Below are positions 25,129-34,040 of a stretch of 64,000 bases of DNA, in pieces. The translations under genes were made by a program, and so were the position numbers. The notes below the pieces were generated by a model. It worked only from the letters and a program-made list of their open reading frames with translations, made no database searches and had not been told where the DNA came from. This DNA comes from DATFVA01 sp963771705 (GTDB taxonomy: Bacteria > Bacteroidota > Ignavibacteria > Ignavibacteriales > Ignavibacteriaceae). How positions within the stretch are numbered: position 1 is the stretch's first letter; every line of letters begins with the position of its first letter. The DNA lies in assembly GCA_963771705.1 (NCBI GenBank), contig CAVYUP010000006.1, forward strand, positions 124,001 through 188,000, written 5' to 3'.

Positions 25129-26844
25129 TTACTTCAGGAGGATAAGTTTCTTTGTTAGGGTCCGGGCTGCTCCTGATCCGTTCCGGAATGTTATTCTATA
25201 CAGATAAACGCCGCTGGCAAGACTGCCGGCATCGAACTGCACGCTATGCTGTCCCGCTGTTTCCTGATTATTTACGAGTGAGGCTGCTTCCCTGCCGAGC
25301 GCGTCATAGACGGTGAGTTTAACGTGCGCGGGTTCGGGGAGCTCATACCTGATGGTTGTAACGGGATTGAACGGGTTGGGGTAGTTCTGGAAGAGCTTAT
25401 ATTTACCGGGCGTAAGCGGCGGGTGAGGCTCTTCTACGGAGACGAAGGTTCCGTTGGTAATGGATTCAACATAGCTATTATAGAAGTTGACGGCGCTCCG
25501 CGTGTTCTGTTTAAGGGCGGTAACGCTTGCGAGGTTATCTTCGCCCATTCCAGCTACGAGGGCAATAACGACTTCCACGGTATCGTGCAGGTTCATCCGG
25601 AAGGGACCGTTCATCAGCCAGTATCTTCTGTCGCCAGGACCATCATTTACACCATCGATATCGCCGGTTCCGGCAACGGGATCACCGGAGAGCATATGGG
25701 TTCCGAATCCGTGGAAATCGAAGCCGGTCTGCTGGACAGGATACGGCGGGTAGGGACGATAGCCTCCCATAAGGTTATAAAATTCAAGCGCGCCTGTATA
25801 ATCATATGCGGGATCTGACCAGGATCCACCGGTTCTATGTATAGCGGCAATGTTCATCGGCTGCGGGTGCACATATTTGCGGCCTTTTACCCATCGGAAG
25901 TTAAAGATGGCGCTATCTGAGCTGTTACCTGTGCGTGTTGAAACACCCTGGAGAAAAGCATTGCCTGCGGCGGGGGGTGTTAGTCCGTACAGCGAGTATT
26001 GCGAGTCATCGTTATCGGAGTTATAGGCGTAGCCAAGGTTCAGCAAGGTATCGCAGCCTCCGAAATCGTCAACGTAGTTTCCGATGTCGGTATCGGTCCA
26101 CTGGCAGATATACATACTATCGATATATGCGTCGGGACCGCTGCCCCAGGTGCCATCGTAAAATACGTCAACTTTCTTAAAGATCACGCTGCTTATGCTG
26201 TCAGGCTGAGCGTAAGCCCAGTAGGTTTCCTGAACGTAAATTCCGATGCGGTCTGATCCGTAGATTGGCGCCGCTTCATCATCGTAGTTGATAAAGATGG
26301 TCTGGAGCGCACCGGGAACGCCGGGGATATCGACAGAGGCGTCGTACGTGCCGTCACTATTTACATCATAGTAAGGGGCGCCAATGTCTGCCAGCCAAAA
26401 GGTCCAGTCGGCTTGATACTGATCCCTTAACGTTTGAATATCCTGGGGTGTTACATCCGCTGTATCTTTCAAAAAAAAGTTAGCGGCGTCGAGGGTGAGA
26501 TCAGCGGAGGCGTAATCTGTCCTTACTCTGAACAGACGGCCATAAGGGTGTGTACCCGATTGATAACTATTGCCGTTAACCCTCACCAGCTGTGAGTCGA
26601 GGTCGTGCACCAGTCCTCCCCAGTTAATGCCTTCAGAGTAGACAACACCCACGGGGATACCATTAGGGTAGCTGCCGTTGTAATAGGTGTTAACCGGCCA
26701 GTTGTGATGCCCATTATCACCAACCCAGGATGTTATTTTTCCGACATCGATTATGCTCTGCGAAGGACCTTGTGCAAGAGTGTATGTGTTCGTGAGAAGG
26801 AGTGAGAGAAGAAGAACGGACAGGAACGGTAAACTGTTTTTCAT
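25129..26844 (-). CDS. Secreted protein with T9SS-type C-terminal sorting domain
   Basis: A 571-residue protein. The start at 26844 follows GGAGG by 6 bp and gives a clean signal peptide (LPFLSVLLLSLLLTNTYTLA); a longer upstream extension is unlikely. The central ~450 residues are rich in Asp, Tyr and Gly, with EF-hand-like DVNSDGTYDASVD; the rest belongs to no family I recognise. The last ~85 residues are a sorting domain with FQNYPNPFNPVTTIRYELP and terminal KKLILLK. It is probably exported across the outer membrane and attached to the surface. A truncated paralogue lies immediately downstream. Confidence 0.85.
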   Translation of the reverse strand: MKNSLPFLSVLLLSLLLTNTYTLAQGPSQSIIDVGKITSWVGDNGHHNWPVNTYYNGSYPNGIPVGVVYSEGINWGGLVHDLDSQLVRVNGNSYQSGTHPYGRLFRVRTDYASADLTLDAANFFLKDTADVTPQDIQTLRDQYQADWTFWLADIGAPYYDVNSDGTYDASVDIPGVPGALQTIFINYDDEAAPIYGSDRIGIYVQETYWAYAQPDSISSVIFKKVDVFYDGTWGSGPDAYIDSMYICQWTDTDIGNYVDDFGGCDTLLNLGYAYNSDNDDSQYSLYGLTPPAAGNAFLQGVSTRTGNSSDSAIFNFRWVKGRKYVHPQPMNIAAIHRTGGSWSDPAYDYTGALEFYNLMGGYRPYPPYPVQQTGFDFHGFGTHMLSGDPVAGTGDIDGVNDGPGDRRYWLMNGPFRMNLHDTVEVVIALVAGMGEDNLASVTALKQNTRSAVNFYNSYVESITNGTFVSVEEPHPPLTPGKYKLFQNYPNPFNPVTTIRYELPEPAHVKLTVYDALGREAASLVNNQETAGQHSVQFDAGSLASGVYLYRITFRNGSGAARTLTKKLILLK

Positions 26845-27003
26845 AATTAACCTCCCGCGATTACGTACCCGAATTTTTAATAACCCTTGCTGCTGTAGTA
26901 AGAGGGTAAATGTTATAGCTAATATACGAAATACGGGGAAGGAAAACAAGGATGACTGGCAAGGGAAGTAGTGAGGGAGGTGATAGTGTAAGGCCGGGTA
27001 ATT

Positions 27004-28905
27004 TCAGGAGTCCCGCTGAAGGGACTTCTGTTTTACCGGGTATTTAAGGATTACAGTTGTTCCATCTTCTCCATTGATATCCAGGTTAAGTTCGGCACCG
27101 ATCATCTGTGAACGTTCACGAACGCCGACAAGTCCCATCCCTTTCAACACCCTACCATTGCCTTTGCTGCTTTTCCCGTTATCTTTTACCCGCATAATAA
27201 TACTGCCATCCTCTTTTAATATATCAATAAAAGCATCCTTCGCGTTTGAGTGTTTTACCACATTATTCAAAAATTCCTGTAAGATCCTGAAAAAGTTAAT
27301 TTCATCCGGCTTTTTAATATGATCATCTATTTTGTCCATATTAAGAACAAAATTTATCCCGGATGAAGAAGACAAGCTTTCGACCAGCGTTTCAATGGCA
27401 GTCGACAACCCAAGCTGATCGAGGTGCTGAGGGCGGAGATTGTAAATTATATTTCTGATTTCGTTAACAGTTTCCTGTGTTAAGTCACTGACCCTGTAAA
27501 GGAAATTTTTCTCCATATCTTCGGATGATTTTTTAACCCTGGACAAGATCATATTCTTTACCAGCAGTAATTTCTGTCCCACGCTGTCGTGCAGTTCCAG
27601 TGCAATTCTGTTTCTTTCGTTTTCCTGTGAATCAATCAATTTTTTCGTAAAGAGAAATCTCGTTTCATTCTCCCGCTTTACCGCTTCAAATTCAATATGC
27701 TTGCTCTCCTCCTTTTCTCTGATAGTCTGCAGGTAGTTATGAGCAGCATACCAGAGGATCGACCCCACAAACAGGAGAAAACCGTAAGGCATAGCGGTTA
27801 TAGAATAGCCGAAAGTGTTGGTTATCCCCCTGGTGTTTATAAGTATAATTTCGATGATTGAAGAAAGATAGATTGCGGAAACCCCCATGTATAAAATTCT
27901 GCTTTCATATCTGCCTTTGGATGTACTCAAGAGTATAGTGACGGTAGCAATGAGGATACTTATTATGCTGGTGATCAGGAAGTATTTAAGCAGATCATTA
28001 AATATAAGATCGGACATATTGAGTAAGGCTATAGTAAAGAACATAAAGGCAAGCTTAAACTTCCAGATGATATTTATTATCAGCTTATATTTTTTTAATA
28101 CTATTAGTTCTATCATTAAAAAGAGGACGACCGAGCCAGCATTAAGGAAGATATAGTTGAGGTTATAAAATAAGGCCGGCATATTTATAATCATCTGGAG
28201 GAATGAATTGTTTACCGATATTAATACAACCGCAGCTAATAAGAATATGGTTAAATAGATAAGTAAGTTTGCCCGCATCAGGGTAAAGTAAACTATTACC
28301 GCAGCCGCGGCCGTTATAAACATAAGGGCAATCAACAGGAGGGTAATAAAGCTGCTTCTGAAAAGACTCCTTATTATTTCCTCTGAGGATCCGAGAATTA
28401 TATTTTCAAAATTGACGGCTGTTTTGTCTCCCGGCCGGATCTTCACTATTAAATCATCCCCTTTTTTATAATCAGGAAGGTCTATTAATACCTGATGCCA
28501 TCGTATATACTTATCTTTCCGGGAATCAAAATCATCAACCTGGTAGATCATTTTATCATTAAGAAAAACCTGCATATTATAGGCGGCATTACCAAGATAA
28601 ATTGCAGGATGATCACCTTCCCAATCCGGCAGTTTCGTCTTAAGCCAAATAATTTCTCCCGCGTGAAATTTCAGAATATCAGTGGTTGAAGAAAGACGCT
28701 GCCACTTTACTGTTGTGCCGCTTTGGGGTGCGTTAAGGTCACCAGGGTTTAGGCTGCCGCCCTGTGATTCGGTTACATACTGCCAGTTATTTAAGGGGAT
28801 TATATTCTGCTGCGGGGTTGTATTTGATAATGCTGCCGGAACCTGGATAAACAGGAAAAGAATTGCAAAGAAAAATGCAAGATGTAATTTCGGTCCGGCC
28901 AGCAT
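27004..28905 (-). CDS. Membrane sensor histidine kinase, NarL-partner type (HisKA_3)
   Basis: A 633-residue protein: signal peptide, a periplasmic beta-rich region of about 170 residues (30-185) resembling 7TMR-DISM extracellular domains, then seven or eight transmembrane helices (about 185-395), a short coiled coil, and the kinase core. The phospho-accepting His lies in RIALELHDSVGQKLLL. The ATPase domain shows EFLNNVVKHSNA (N-box) and VKDNGKSSKGNG with GMGLVGVRER. HisKA_3 kinases signal to LuxR/NarL-type regulators; one is encoded 1 kb away on the opposite strand (29948). The ligand is unknown. Confidence 0.9.
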   Translation of the reverse strand: MLAGPKLHLAFFFAILFLFIQVPAALSNTTPQQNIIPLNNWQYVTESQGGSLNPGDLNAPQSGTTVKWQRLSSTTDILKFHAGEIIWLKTKLPDWEGDHPAIYLGNAAYNMQVFLNDKMIYQVDDFDSRKDKYIRWHQVLIDLPDYKKGDDLIVKIRPGDKTAVNFENIILGSSEEIIRSLFRSSFITLLLIALMFITAAAAVIVYFTLMRANLLIYLTIFLLAAVVLISVNNSFLQMIINMPALFYNLNYIFLNAGSVVLFLMIELIVLKKYKLIINIIWKFKLAFMFFTIALLNMSDLIFNDLLKYFLITSIISILIATVTILLSTSKGRYESRILYMGVSAIYLSSIIEIILINTRGITNTFGYSITAMPYGFLLFVGSILWYAAHNYLQTIREKEESKHIEFEAVKRENETRFLFTKKLIDSQENERNRIALELHDSVGQKLLLVKNMILSRVKKSSEDMEKNFLYRVSDLTQETVNEIRNIIYNLRPQHLDQLGLSTAIETLVESLSSSSGINFVLNMDKIDDHIKKPDEINFFRILQEFLNNVVKHSNAKDAFIDILKEDGSIIMRVKDNGKSSKGNGRVLKGMGLVGVRERSQMIGAELNLDINGEDGTTVILKYPVKQKSLQRDS

Positions 28906-29065
28906 AGTTACCCGGGAAAAAACTTACATAAGTATAATACTGCTGTAAATTTAACAATTTTTAAAAGATTCTTTCAGTATTGAGGAAATATTTTATTTTA
29001 TGGAAGTCAGCCTCCGGGGTTTTGCGAAGAAGGGTATTAAGAATGTATGTTGAGAGATATTGAGT

Positions 29066-29097
29066 GAGGTAAGCCGGACAGGTGTTCGGCTTACCTC
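29066..29097. terminator. Hairpin terminator downstream of the lipoprotein gene
   Basis: GAGGTAAGCCG (29066-29076) and CGGCTTACCTC (29087-29097) pair perfectly over 11 bp around a 10-nt loop. The hairpin is 11 bp beyond the lipoprotein stop. A T/A-rich run follows only on the + strand side, so on the minus strand it acts without a strong U-tract. Confidence 0.7.
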
Positions 29098-29108
29098 TTT
29101 AATATTTA

Positions 29109-29786
29109 TTATTGTGCAGGAACCTGATAAGTAGCTACGCCCATACCAATAACACCGCTGATATCCAAAGCATCAACTCTAACTTTAATTTGGGTACCCA
29201 AATACTGACTGCCTATATTGAAGCCATAACTTGTAGAGTTTGATTGTTTCATATCAATGGTTCCATTATACATATCCATCAGATATACGCTATATATATA
29301 TGATCCCGGATAGGCATCCCAGCTGACGATTACATTAATGCTGCCAGGTCCAGGTTGAAAGTCACAGTTTATACCGGTTACAGCCAGCCATGGGAAGTTC
29401 ACCAGAGTATCGATGCTGCTCTTTACATTGCCTTTACCATCTAAAGCACTCACTGTAAAGGTATAAGTTCCTTCGATACCATTACCCAAAGCCTTATTTA
29501 GAGCTGAGTAATTTTTAACCCCGCCTTCAGCAGGATAAGTGCCGGTTACAGTTTTATTTCCATCGGGATCGGTATAAGAAAACTCATATGACTTAGCACC
29601 GCCTATACCAGTCCAGTCAGCTGAATATAAATATGCACCGCCGCTCACAGATAGCTGGAGCTGCAGATCAACCCCGGGCTTAGCAAGGGTATCCGTTTGT
29701 ACCGGTGCTACCGGTGATTCCGATTGGCAGCCGGCAAGAAAGAAAAAGATTGAGAGTAAAGATGCGAGTAAAAATAGTTTTTTCAT
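29109..29786 (-). CDS. Lipoprotein with predicted beta-sandwich domains
   Basis: A 225-residue protein with a lipoprotein signal: LLSIFFFLAGCQSES places the lipidated Cys at about residue 20. The mature part is rich in Gly, Tyr, Ser and Thr, with two fibronectin type III-like stretches (YLYSADWTGIGGAKSYEFSY; YPGSYIYSVYLMDMYNG). It is probably anchored in the outer membrane or periplasm. It lies between a sensor kinase gene and its likely regulator gene, and could be a target or accessory of that system, but this is inferred only from position. Confidence 0.75.
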   Translation of the reverse strand: MKKLFLLASLLSIFFFLAGCQSESPVAPVQTDTLAKPGVDLQLQLSVSGGAYLYSADWTGIGGAKSYEFSYTDPDGNKTVTGTYPAEGGVKNYSALNKALGNGIEGTYTFTVSALDGKGNVKSSIDTLVNFPWLAVTGINCDFQPGPGSINVIVSWDAYPGSYIYSVYLMDMYNGTIDMKQSNSTSYGFNIGSQYLGTQIKVRVDALDISGVIGMGVATYQVPAQ

Positions 29787-29891
29787 TGTGTTCTCCTCAT
29801 TTAATTTGATAAATTTGTGAGTAAGTAAAATCTTCTCTCAAACCTATGAATACGAGAAAGCACATGAATGAGGGTAGACGCACTAATTCCC

Positions 29892-29905
29892 GTGCGTTTA
29901 CGCAC
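29892..29905. promoter_or_regulatory. Inverted repeat GTGCG-N4-CGCAC upstream of the NarL-type regulator gene
   Basis: GTGCG TTTA CGCAC is a perfect 5-bp-arm palindrome, 43 bp before the start codon at 29948. A further half-site ACGCACT lies at 29878-29884. The same motif occurs twice upstream of the receiver gene at 30752. It is a plausible operator; a T-run follows this copy, so a small terminator is an alternative. Confidence 0.5.
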
Positions 29906-29947
29906 TTTTTTCAGAAGGCGGGAAATTTGTCATCTTAAAATCAAACA

Positions 29948-30598
29948 ATGGATAAAATCAGAATATTAGTAGCAGATGATCACCCTCTATTCCGTAAGGG
30001 AGTAAAGCAGGAATTGGAAAGCTGTGAAGATTTTGAACTTGTGGGAGAAACCGGAAACGGAGGCGAGGCTCTGAAGATGATAATGAAACTGGAACCTGAT
30101 ATAGCCATACTCGATTTTCAAATGCCTGAGATTAATGGTCTTGAAGTTGTGAGCAAATTACGTGAAAAGAAGAGCGGAACGCAGGTGATACTACTTACCA
30201 TGCATAATGAGAAAAAAATATTTCTGAAGGCACTCGATGAAGGTGTAAGGGGCTATGTTTTAAAGGATGACGCGGTTCTTGATATTGCTGACGCTGTATA
30301 TAAAGTGGCTTCAGGCCAGACTTATATAAGCAACAGTCTTTCAGGAATTCTTATTGAGAAACTGAACAGCCATTCTATGAATGACAAAACAGGCAGTTTA
30401 ATTAATTCACTAACAGATTCTGAAAAGAAGATTCTTTTACTGGCAGCTGAGTTAAAATCGAATAACGAAATAGCAGAAGAACTTTTTATTTCTAAAAGAA
30501 CAGTTGAGAACCACAAAGTAATGATTTCACATAAACTTCAGCTGAAAAGCAAAGAGCTGCTGAAGTTTGCTTTGCAGAATAAAGATAAATTAACTTAA
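29948..30598 (+). CDS. NarL/LuxR-family response regulator
   Basis: A 216-residue regulator. The receiver domain (1-120) contains the acidic pair in VADDHPLF, phospho-acceptor in IAILDFQMPEING, LLTMH, and Lys in YVLKDDA. The C-terminal LuxR-type HTH reads LTDSEKKILLLAAELKSNNE and ISKRTVENHKVMISHKL. It is the natural partner of the HisKA_3 kinase at 27004-28905, a class that pairs with NarL-type regulators. It has its own promoter region with a GTGCG-N4-CGCAC inverted repeat, suggesting autoregulation; that is inference. Confidence 0.92.
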   Translation: MDKIRILVADDHPLFRKGVKQELESCEDFELVGETGNGGEALKMIMKLEPDIAILDFQMPEINGLEVVSKLREKKSGTQVILLTMHNEKKIFLKALDEGVRGYVLKDDAVLDIADAVYKVASGQTYISNSLSGILIEKLNSHSMNDKTGSLINSLTDSEKKILLLAAELKSNNEIAEELFISKRTVENHKVMISHKLQLKSKELLKFALQNKDKLT

Positions 30599-30644
30599 AT
30601 ATTACCTCTCGTTAAAATCTCATCTCAATTAACTTATAAAAAAT

Positions 30645-30680
30645 AGTGCGTCAACGCACTGATAATAGTGCGTTTGCACT
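30645..30680. promoter_or_regulatory. Two inverted repeats upstream of the lone receiver gene
   Basis: AGTGCG TCAA CGCACT (30645-30660) and AGTGC GTTT GCACT (30667-30680) lie in tandem with starts 22 bp apart, 72-107 bp before the start at 30752. They share the GTGCG core with the site before the NarL-type regulator gene. The repetition and helical-turn spacing (about two turns) point to a dimeric regulator binding site. Confidence 0.55.
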
Positions 30681-30751
30681 CATTCTATCCGGCGCCTGAC
30701 AGCATATCTTAGCTTTTGATATTCCGAATTATCCTAAAGGGAAAAGAGATA

Positions 30752-31099
30752 ATGAGATTCCTTGTAATTGAAGAAAATAAAGACTTCAGAGACTATCTGA
30801 AAGATTTGATATGCAACCACGGTGATGAATTTATTGAGCTTAAGGAGTCGGCACAGCTTAATTCAGAGTATAAAAATTTCTTACCGGATTTAGTTGTGAT
30901 CGATCTTCAGATGAAGAATATGAACGGTTCAAGGACAGCGAAAGAGCTGCTTAATGAGTTTCCGGAAGCAAAGATTGCGTTCTTAACCAATTTTGAGGAT
31001 GAGCATTTAAGAGCAGCCGCAAAAATTATGGGAGTAAAAACTGTTATACCGAAAGAATATCTTTATGAATTTTATGAAATGATTAAAGCTAAAGAGTGA
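30752..31099 (+). CDS. Single-domain response regulator receiver protein
   Basis: A receiver domain of 115 residues with no output domain. The phospho-acceptor Asp lies in LVVIDLQMKNMNG, the conserved Thr in IAFLTNFED and the Lys in TVIPKEYL. The acidic pocket that normally reads Asp-Asp is Glu-Glu-Asn (FLVIEENKD), so metal binding may be weakened. The ATG at 30752 is used rather than the in-frame start 36 bp upstream, because the domain begins directly with MRFLVIEE and a purine-rich AAAGAGATA precedes it. It shares upstream inverted repeats with the NarL-type regulator gene and is probably in the same regulon. Confidence 0.8.
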   Translation: MRFLVIEENKDFRDYLKDLICNHGDEFIELKESAQLNSEYKNFLPDLVVIDLQMKNMNGSRTAKELLNEFPEAKIAFLTNFEDEHLRAAAKIMGVKTVIPKEYLYEFYEMIKAKE

Positions 31100-31124
31100 T
31101 AAGGCGGTTAAGAAGATATAAGGC

Positions 31125-31177
31125 GAGGCGGATCCCGGACGGGAGTTTCAGCGACTCCGGTGCGGGGGATCCGCCTC
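31125..31177. terminator. Bidirectional terminator hairpin between convergent genes
   Basis: GAGGCGGATCC (31125-31135) and GGATCCGCCTC (31167-31177) are perfect 11-bp complements. A second inner stem (GGAGT/ACTCC) lies within the 31-nt interior, giving a long compound hairpin. It separates the receiver gene (+) from the secreted propeller protein gene (-), whose stop is 15 bp away. Confidence 0.75.
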
Positions 31178-31191
31178 ATATCCCTCGCGCG

Positions 31192-33321
31192 TTACTTGAG
31201 CAGGATTGCTTTGCGGGACTGGACGAAGCTCCCGACCTGCATCCTGCATATGTACACCCCGCTGGCCAGCCCCTCACCGTTAAAATCTACTGAATAGTAG
31301 CCGGGTACCTTTCTTTCGTTTACGAGTGTTCCTACTTCTTTCCCGAGAATATTGTATACTTTTATCCGGACCCAGGCCTCGGCACCGACTTCATACATCA
31401 TTCTTGTGGAAATGTTAAAGGGATTTGGATAGTTCTGCGATAAGGAAAAGTAATCGGAAAGCTTTTCGGGATCGGGCTCATAGAATAAGTTTACGCCGCC
31501 TTCGTTAAATATGTTCAGTCCTGAGTTTGTGCCGATTATAATGTTGCTGTTCTGGTCGATGAACAAGCTATTAATATCATTATGAAGCAGAGGCGAGTTG
31601 TCTTCGTTGAAGACGGTCCAGCCGTCGGCGCTCTTCTTTAACAATCCTCCTCTATTAACAGCAACCCATACGTTATTATCTTTATCAACCTTGATATCGT
31701 TGATAAAATTTGTAGCCAGCGGGGAATTACTATCATCAAAATTTTCCCATCTGAAGCCGTCGAAGTGATGGAGGCCGTACTGGTTGCCGAGCCATATTCC
31801 GCCGTTATTATCGAGTGCAAAATGGAAAATAACGTTATCCTTTATATCTGAATTATCTTTATTAATGACCTTCCAGCTGCTGCCGGTAAATTCCGCGAGG
31901 CCGTTTTCGGTTGCCGCCCAGATATTTTGATTTTTATCTATGATTATCTGAGTGACGGCGTTAGACGGAAGTGCCGAATTTGTAGTATCGTACACCGTCC
32001 AGTTCGTTCCGTCGTATTTAGCGAGACCCCCGTAGATGGTACCGATCCAGATGTTTCCTGCGGCATCCTGCGCAGCGGCAAAGGTATAGTTATCAGGGAT
32101 ACCCGAGTTATCAACATTAAAGAGCTGCTCTCCGTCATCATTTACTTTATCGAGGCCGTATGTAGTAGTAATCCACTTATTATTCGACCGGTCAATGAAG
32201 ATGCTTTGTATCCACCAGTACCAGTGTTTGAGGTTAACGGTATGCAGCGTTTCAAGTTCAAAGTACTGGAGGGAATCGGGGTAGATAAGGAGGCCGGTCT
32301 GCTGACCGTAATTTAATCCGCTTGCGACCCACAGTCTGCCAAACCTATCGACAACGGCATCGTGAATCTGATCATAAGAAAAATTGTATTCTGAGAAGGA
32401 ATAATTCTGCCAGGTGCCGTCGAGATATTTAACCGTACCGTTCCCGGTGGCAATATATACCGCCCCCCCGCTATCGGGACAGATCGCTTTGATTGAGAGG
32501 TTGGGAAGCGGTGAATTGCAGCATTTGTAGTGAGTCCATCTGGTTCCATCAAGCACAGATATCCCCTGTTCCGTACCGAACCACATTCTTCCCCTGCTGT
32601 CTTCGGTAATCACCTCAACATCCTCCTGAACCAGGCTGGAGGTGCTGTGATACACCCAACTGCTTCCGTTGTATACATAATATGCCTGATGGCCACCCGC
32701 CCATAAGTTATTATTCTTATCGACGTAGAGACAGTAGGTATAGAATCCCGGTATTTCGTTGCGGAAGGCGGTCCATTTTTCACCATCATAGCGGGCTATA
32801 TAGTTGTTTGATGCTATCCAGATATCACCGGAGGGTGCTGCGGCAATTTCGTCGACTCCGCTGAAGTAATTTTCCAGGGTATCGGGTTTGAGGATCTCGA
32901 ACGTACCGCCGCTGAATTTTACCAGTCCCCATCCGCTTGCGATCCACACATTATTCAGGCTGTCGACCGCTATGCCGTTTCCGCGAAGGTGCTCTTTGGT
33001 GAATGGATATGGGGTGAAGCCGGTTCCATCAAATTTAACCAGGGAGTTCTGGGTATAGAACCAGATGTTGTTGTTATTATCCTTTGCGAGCTTAGAGGGT
33101 GAATTGAACTTGAGGGAGGAATTGGATTTTGTATAGTTTGTATAGCCGTCGGTTATGAGATCGTATTTAATCAGTCCGTTATAATTGATTGTATAAAGAT
33201 AATTGCCGGCGGTAAGGCAGTCGTACATAAACTTATTAGGCAGGCAGCTTCTCCACTGTTTCGTCTGTGCAATGAGGGGGCAAGATAAAATTAACAGAAA
33301 TAACAGTAACCTCTTCTCCAT
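31192..33321 (-). CDS. Secreted two-component-regulator-type propeller protein with T9SS sorting domain
   Basis: A 709-residue protein with signal peptide (LLLFLLILSCPLIAQ). About a dozen propeller repeats follow, of the form 'NVWVAT..GLAKFDG..W..Y' (e.g. NIWIGTIYGGLAKYDGTNW). These are the repeats found in the periplasmic sensor part of HTCS proteins, here without any kinase. The final ~80 residues form a sorting domain (LSQNYPNPFNISTRMMYEV, ending RKAILLK). It is likely exported to the cell surface, where the propellers may bind ligands such as glycans; function unknown. Confidence 0.85.
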   Translation of the reverse strand: MEKRLLLFLLILSCPLIAQTKQWRSCLPNKFMYDCLTAGNYLYTINYNGLIKYDLITDGYTNYTKSNSSLKFNSPSKLAKDNNNNIWFYTQNSLVKFDGTGFTPYPFTKEHLRGNGIAVDSLNNVWIASGWGLVKFSGGTFEILKPDTLENYFSGVDEIAAAPSGDIWIASNNYIARYDGEKWTAFRNEIPGFYTYCLYVDKNNNLWAGGHQAYYVYNGSSWVYHSTSSLVQEDVEVITEDSRGRMWFGTEQGISVLDGTRWTHYKCCNSPLPNLSIKAICPDSGGAVYIATGNGTVKYLDGTWQNYSFSEYNFSYDQIHDAVVDRFGRLWVASGLNYGQQTGLLIYPDSLQYFELETLHTVNLKHWYWWIQSIFIDRSNNKWITTTYGLDKVNDDGEQLFNVDNSGIPDNYTFAAAQDAAGNIWIGTIYGGLAKYDGTNWTVYDTTNSALPSNAVTQIIIDKNQNIWAATENGLAEFTGSSWKVINKDNSDIKDNVIFHFALDNNGGIWLGNQYGLHHFDGFRWENFDDSNSPLATNFINDIKVDKDNNVWVAVNRGGLLKKSADGWTVFNEDNSPLLHNDINSLFIDQNSNIIIGTNSGLNIFNEGGVNLFYEPDPEKLSDYFSLSQNYPNPFNISTRMMYEVGAEAWVRIKVYNILGKEVGTLVNERKVPGYYSVDFNGEGLASGVYICRMQVGSFVQSRKAILLK

Positions 33322-33470
33322 AACTCCTCCTGTTTTGCCAGCACCTTCCCAATTTTATGCCGCAGGCGCGTAAGGCGAATATAAGGAATAAGGAGGTATT
33401 TGCGGATACAGCCGGGGAGTAATGTATACAGTTTGTGTAGTATTTTATGTACAGTCCACACCAGACAGAG

Positions 33471-33505
33471 TTTTTGGGGAGAGGGGTACAGCTTTTGGGG
33501 AGAGG
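33471..33505. repeat. Short direct repeat of TTTTGGGGAGAGGGG
   Basis: Two exact copies of the 15-mer TTTTGGGGAGAGGGG (33471-33485 and 33491-33505) are separated by five bases, giving a 20-bp period. They lie between the secreted propeller gene and slyD, in a 236-bp gap that holds no gene. G-rich and C-poor on the + strand, like the array at 3201-3310. Confidence 0.7.
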
Positions 33506-33514
33506 GGGAAAGAT

Positions 33515-33544
33515 ATCTCTCCCGCTATGGATCGCGGGAGAGAT
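33515..33544. terminator. Terminator hairpin downstream of slyD
   Basis: ATCTCTCCCGC (33515-33525) and GCGGGAGAGAT (33534-33544) pair perfectly over 11 bp with an 8-nt loop, 13 bp beyond the slyD stop on the minus strand. No strong U-tract follows. Confidence 0.7.
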
Positions 33545-33557
33545 GATATTCATAATT

Positions 33558-34040
33558 TTAATGATGGTGGCCGTGGGCGCCGTGAGCGTGACCGTGCTCC
33601 AGTTCTTCGGGAGTAGCGTCGCGTACATCAACCAGTTCAACATCGAACTTCAGGTTCTTGCCTGCCAGCGGATGGTTAAAGTCAATTGTTACATCTTCAT
33701 CTTTAACTTCTTTAACAACAAAGGGTATGGGCTGTCCCTCGGGAGTGTGCGCCATATATTGCATTCCCTCTTCTAAATTTGATCCTTCAGGGAATTCTTC
33801 CTTTTTTACCTGCTGAACAGCTTTTTCATCGTAGTCACCATACGCATCAGAGGAGTTTAATTCAACGTTCTTTTTGCCTCCGATCAACATTGTATCAACT
33901 GCTTCTTCCAGCTTCGGCAGTATCTGGCTGTTTCCGCTTAAATAAATAAATGGTTCGTCTTTTGTGGTTTGTATTACATTTCCCTGGTCGTCAGTGAGTT
34001 TATAATTCAGGGTAACAACCTTGTTTGCTCCGATAGGCAT
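33558..34040 (-). CDS. slyD: FKBP-type peptidyl-prolyl isomerase, SlyD-like
   Basis: A 160-residue protein. The FKBP domain (VTLNYKLTDDQGNVIQTT, PFIYLSGNSQILPKLEEAVD) is interrupted by the IF chaperone insert characteristic of SlyD (KNVELNSSDAYGDYDEKAVQ onward). It resumes with TIDFNHPLAGKNLKFDVELV and ends in a His-rich tail, GHAHGAHGHHH, that binds nickel and other metals. The protein catalyses prolyl isomerisation and chaperones folding proteins in the cytoplasm. It is a single-gene unit; a hairpin follows, and a long gene-free gap lies upstream. Confidence 0.93.
   Translation of the reverse strand: MPIGANKVVTLNYKLTDDQGNVIQTTKDEPFIYLSGNSQILPKLEEAVDTMLIGGKKNVELNSSDAYGDYDEKAVQQVKKEEFPEGSNLEEGMQYMAHTPEGQPIPFVVKEVKDEDVTIDFNHPLAGKNLKFDVELVDVRDATPEELEHGHAHGAHGHHH

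Noticed and set aside
33236..33643. 135-aa minus-strand frame between the propeller protein and slyD
   Set aside because: It crosses both flanking genes in the wrong frame and reads through the terminator hairpin and G-rich repeats.
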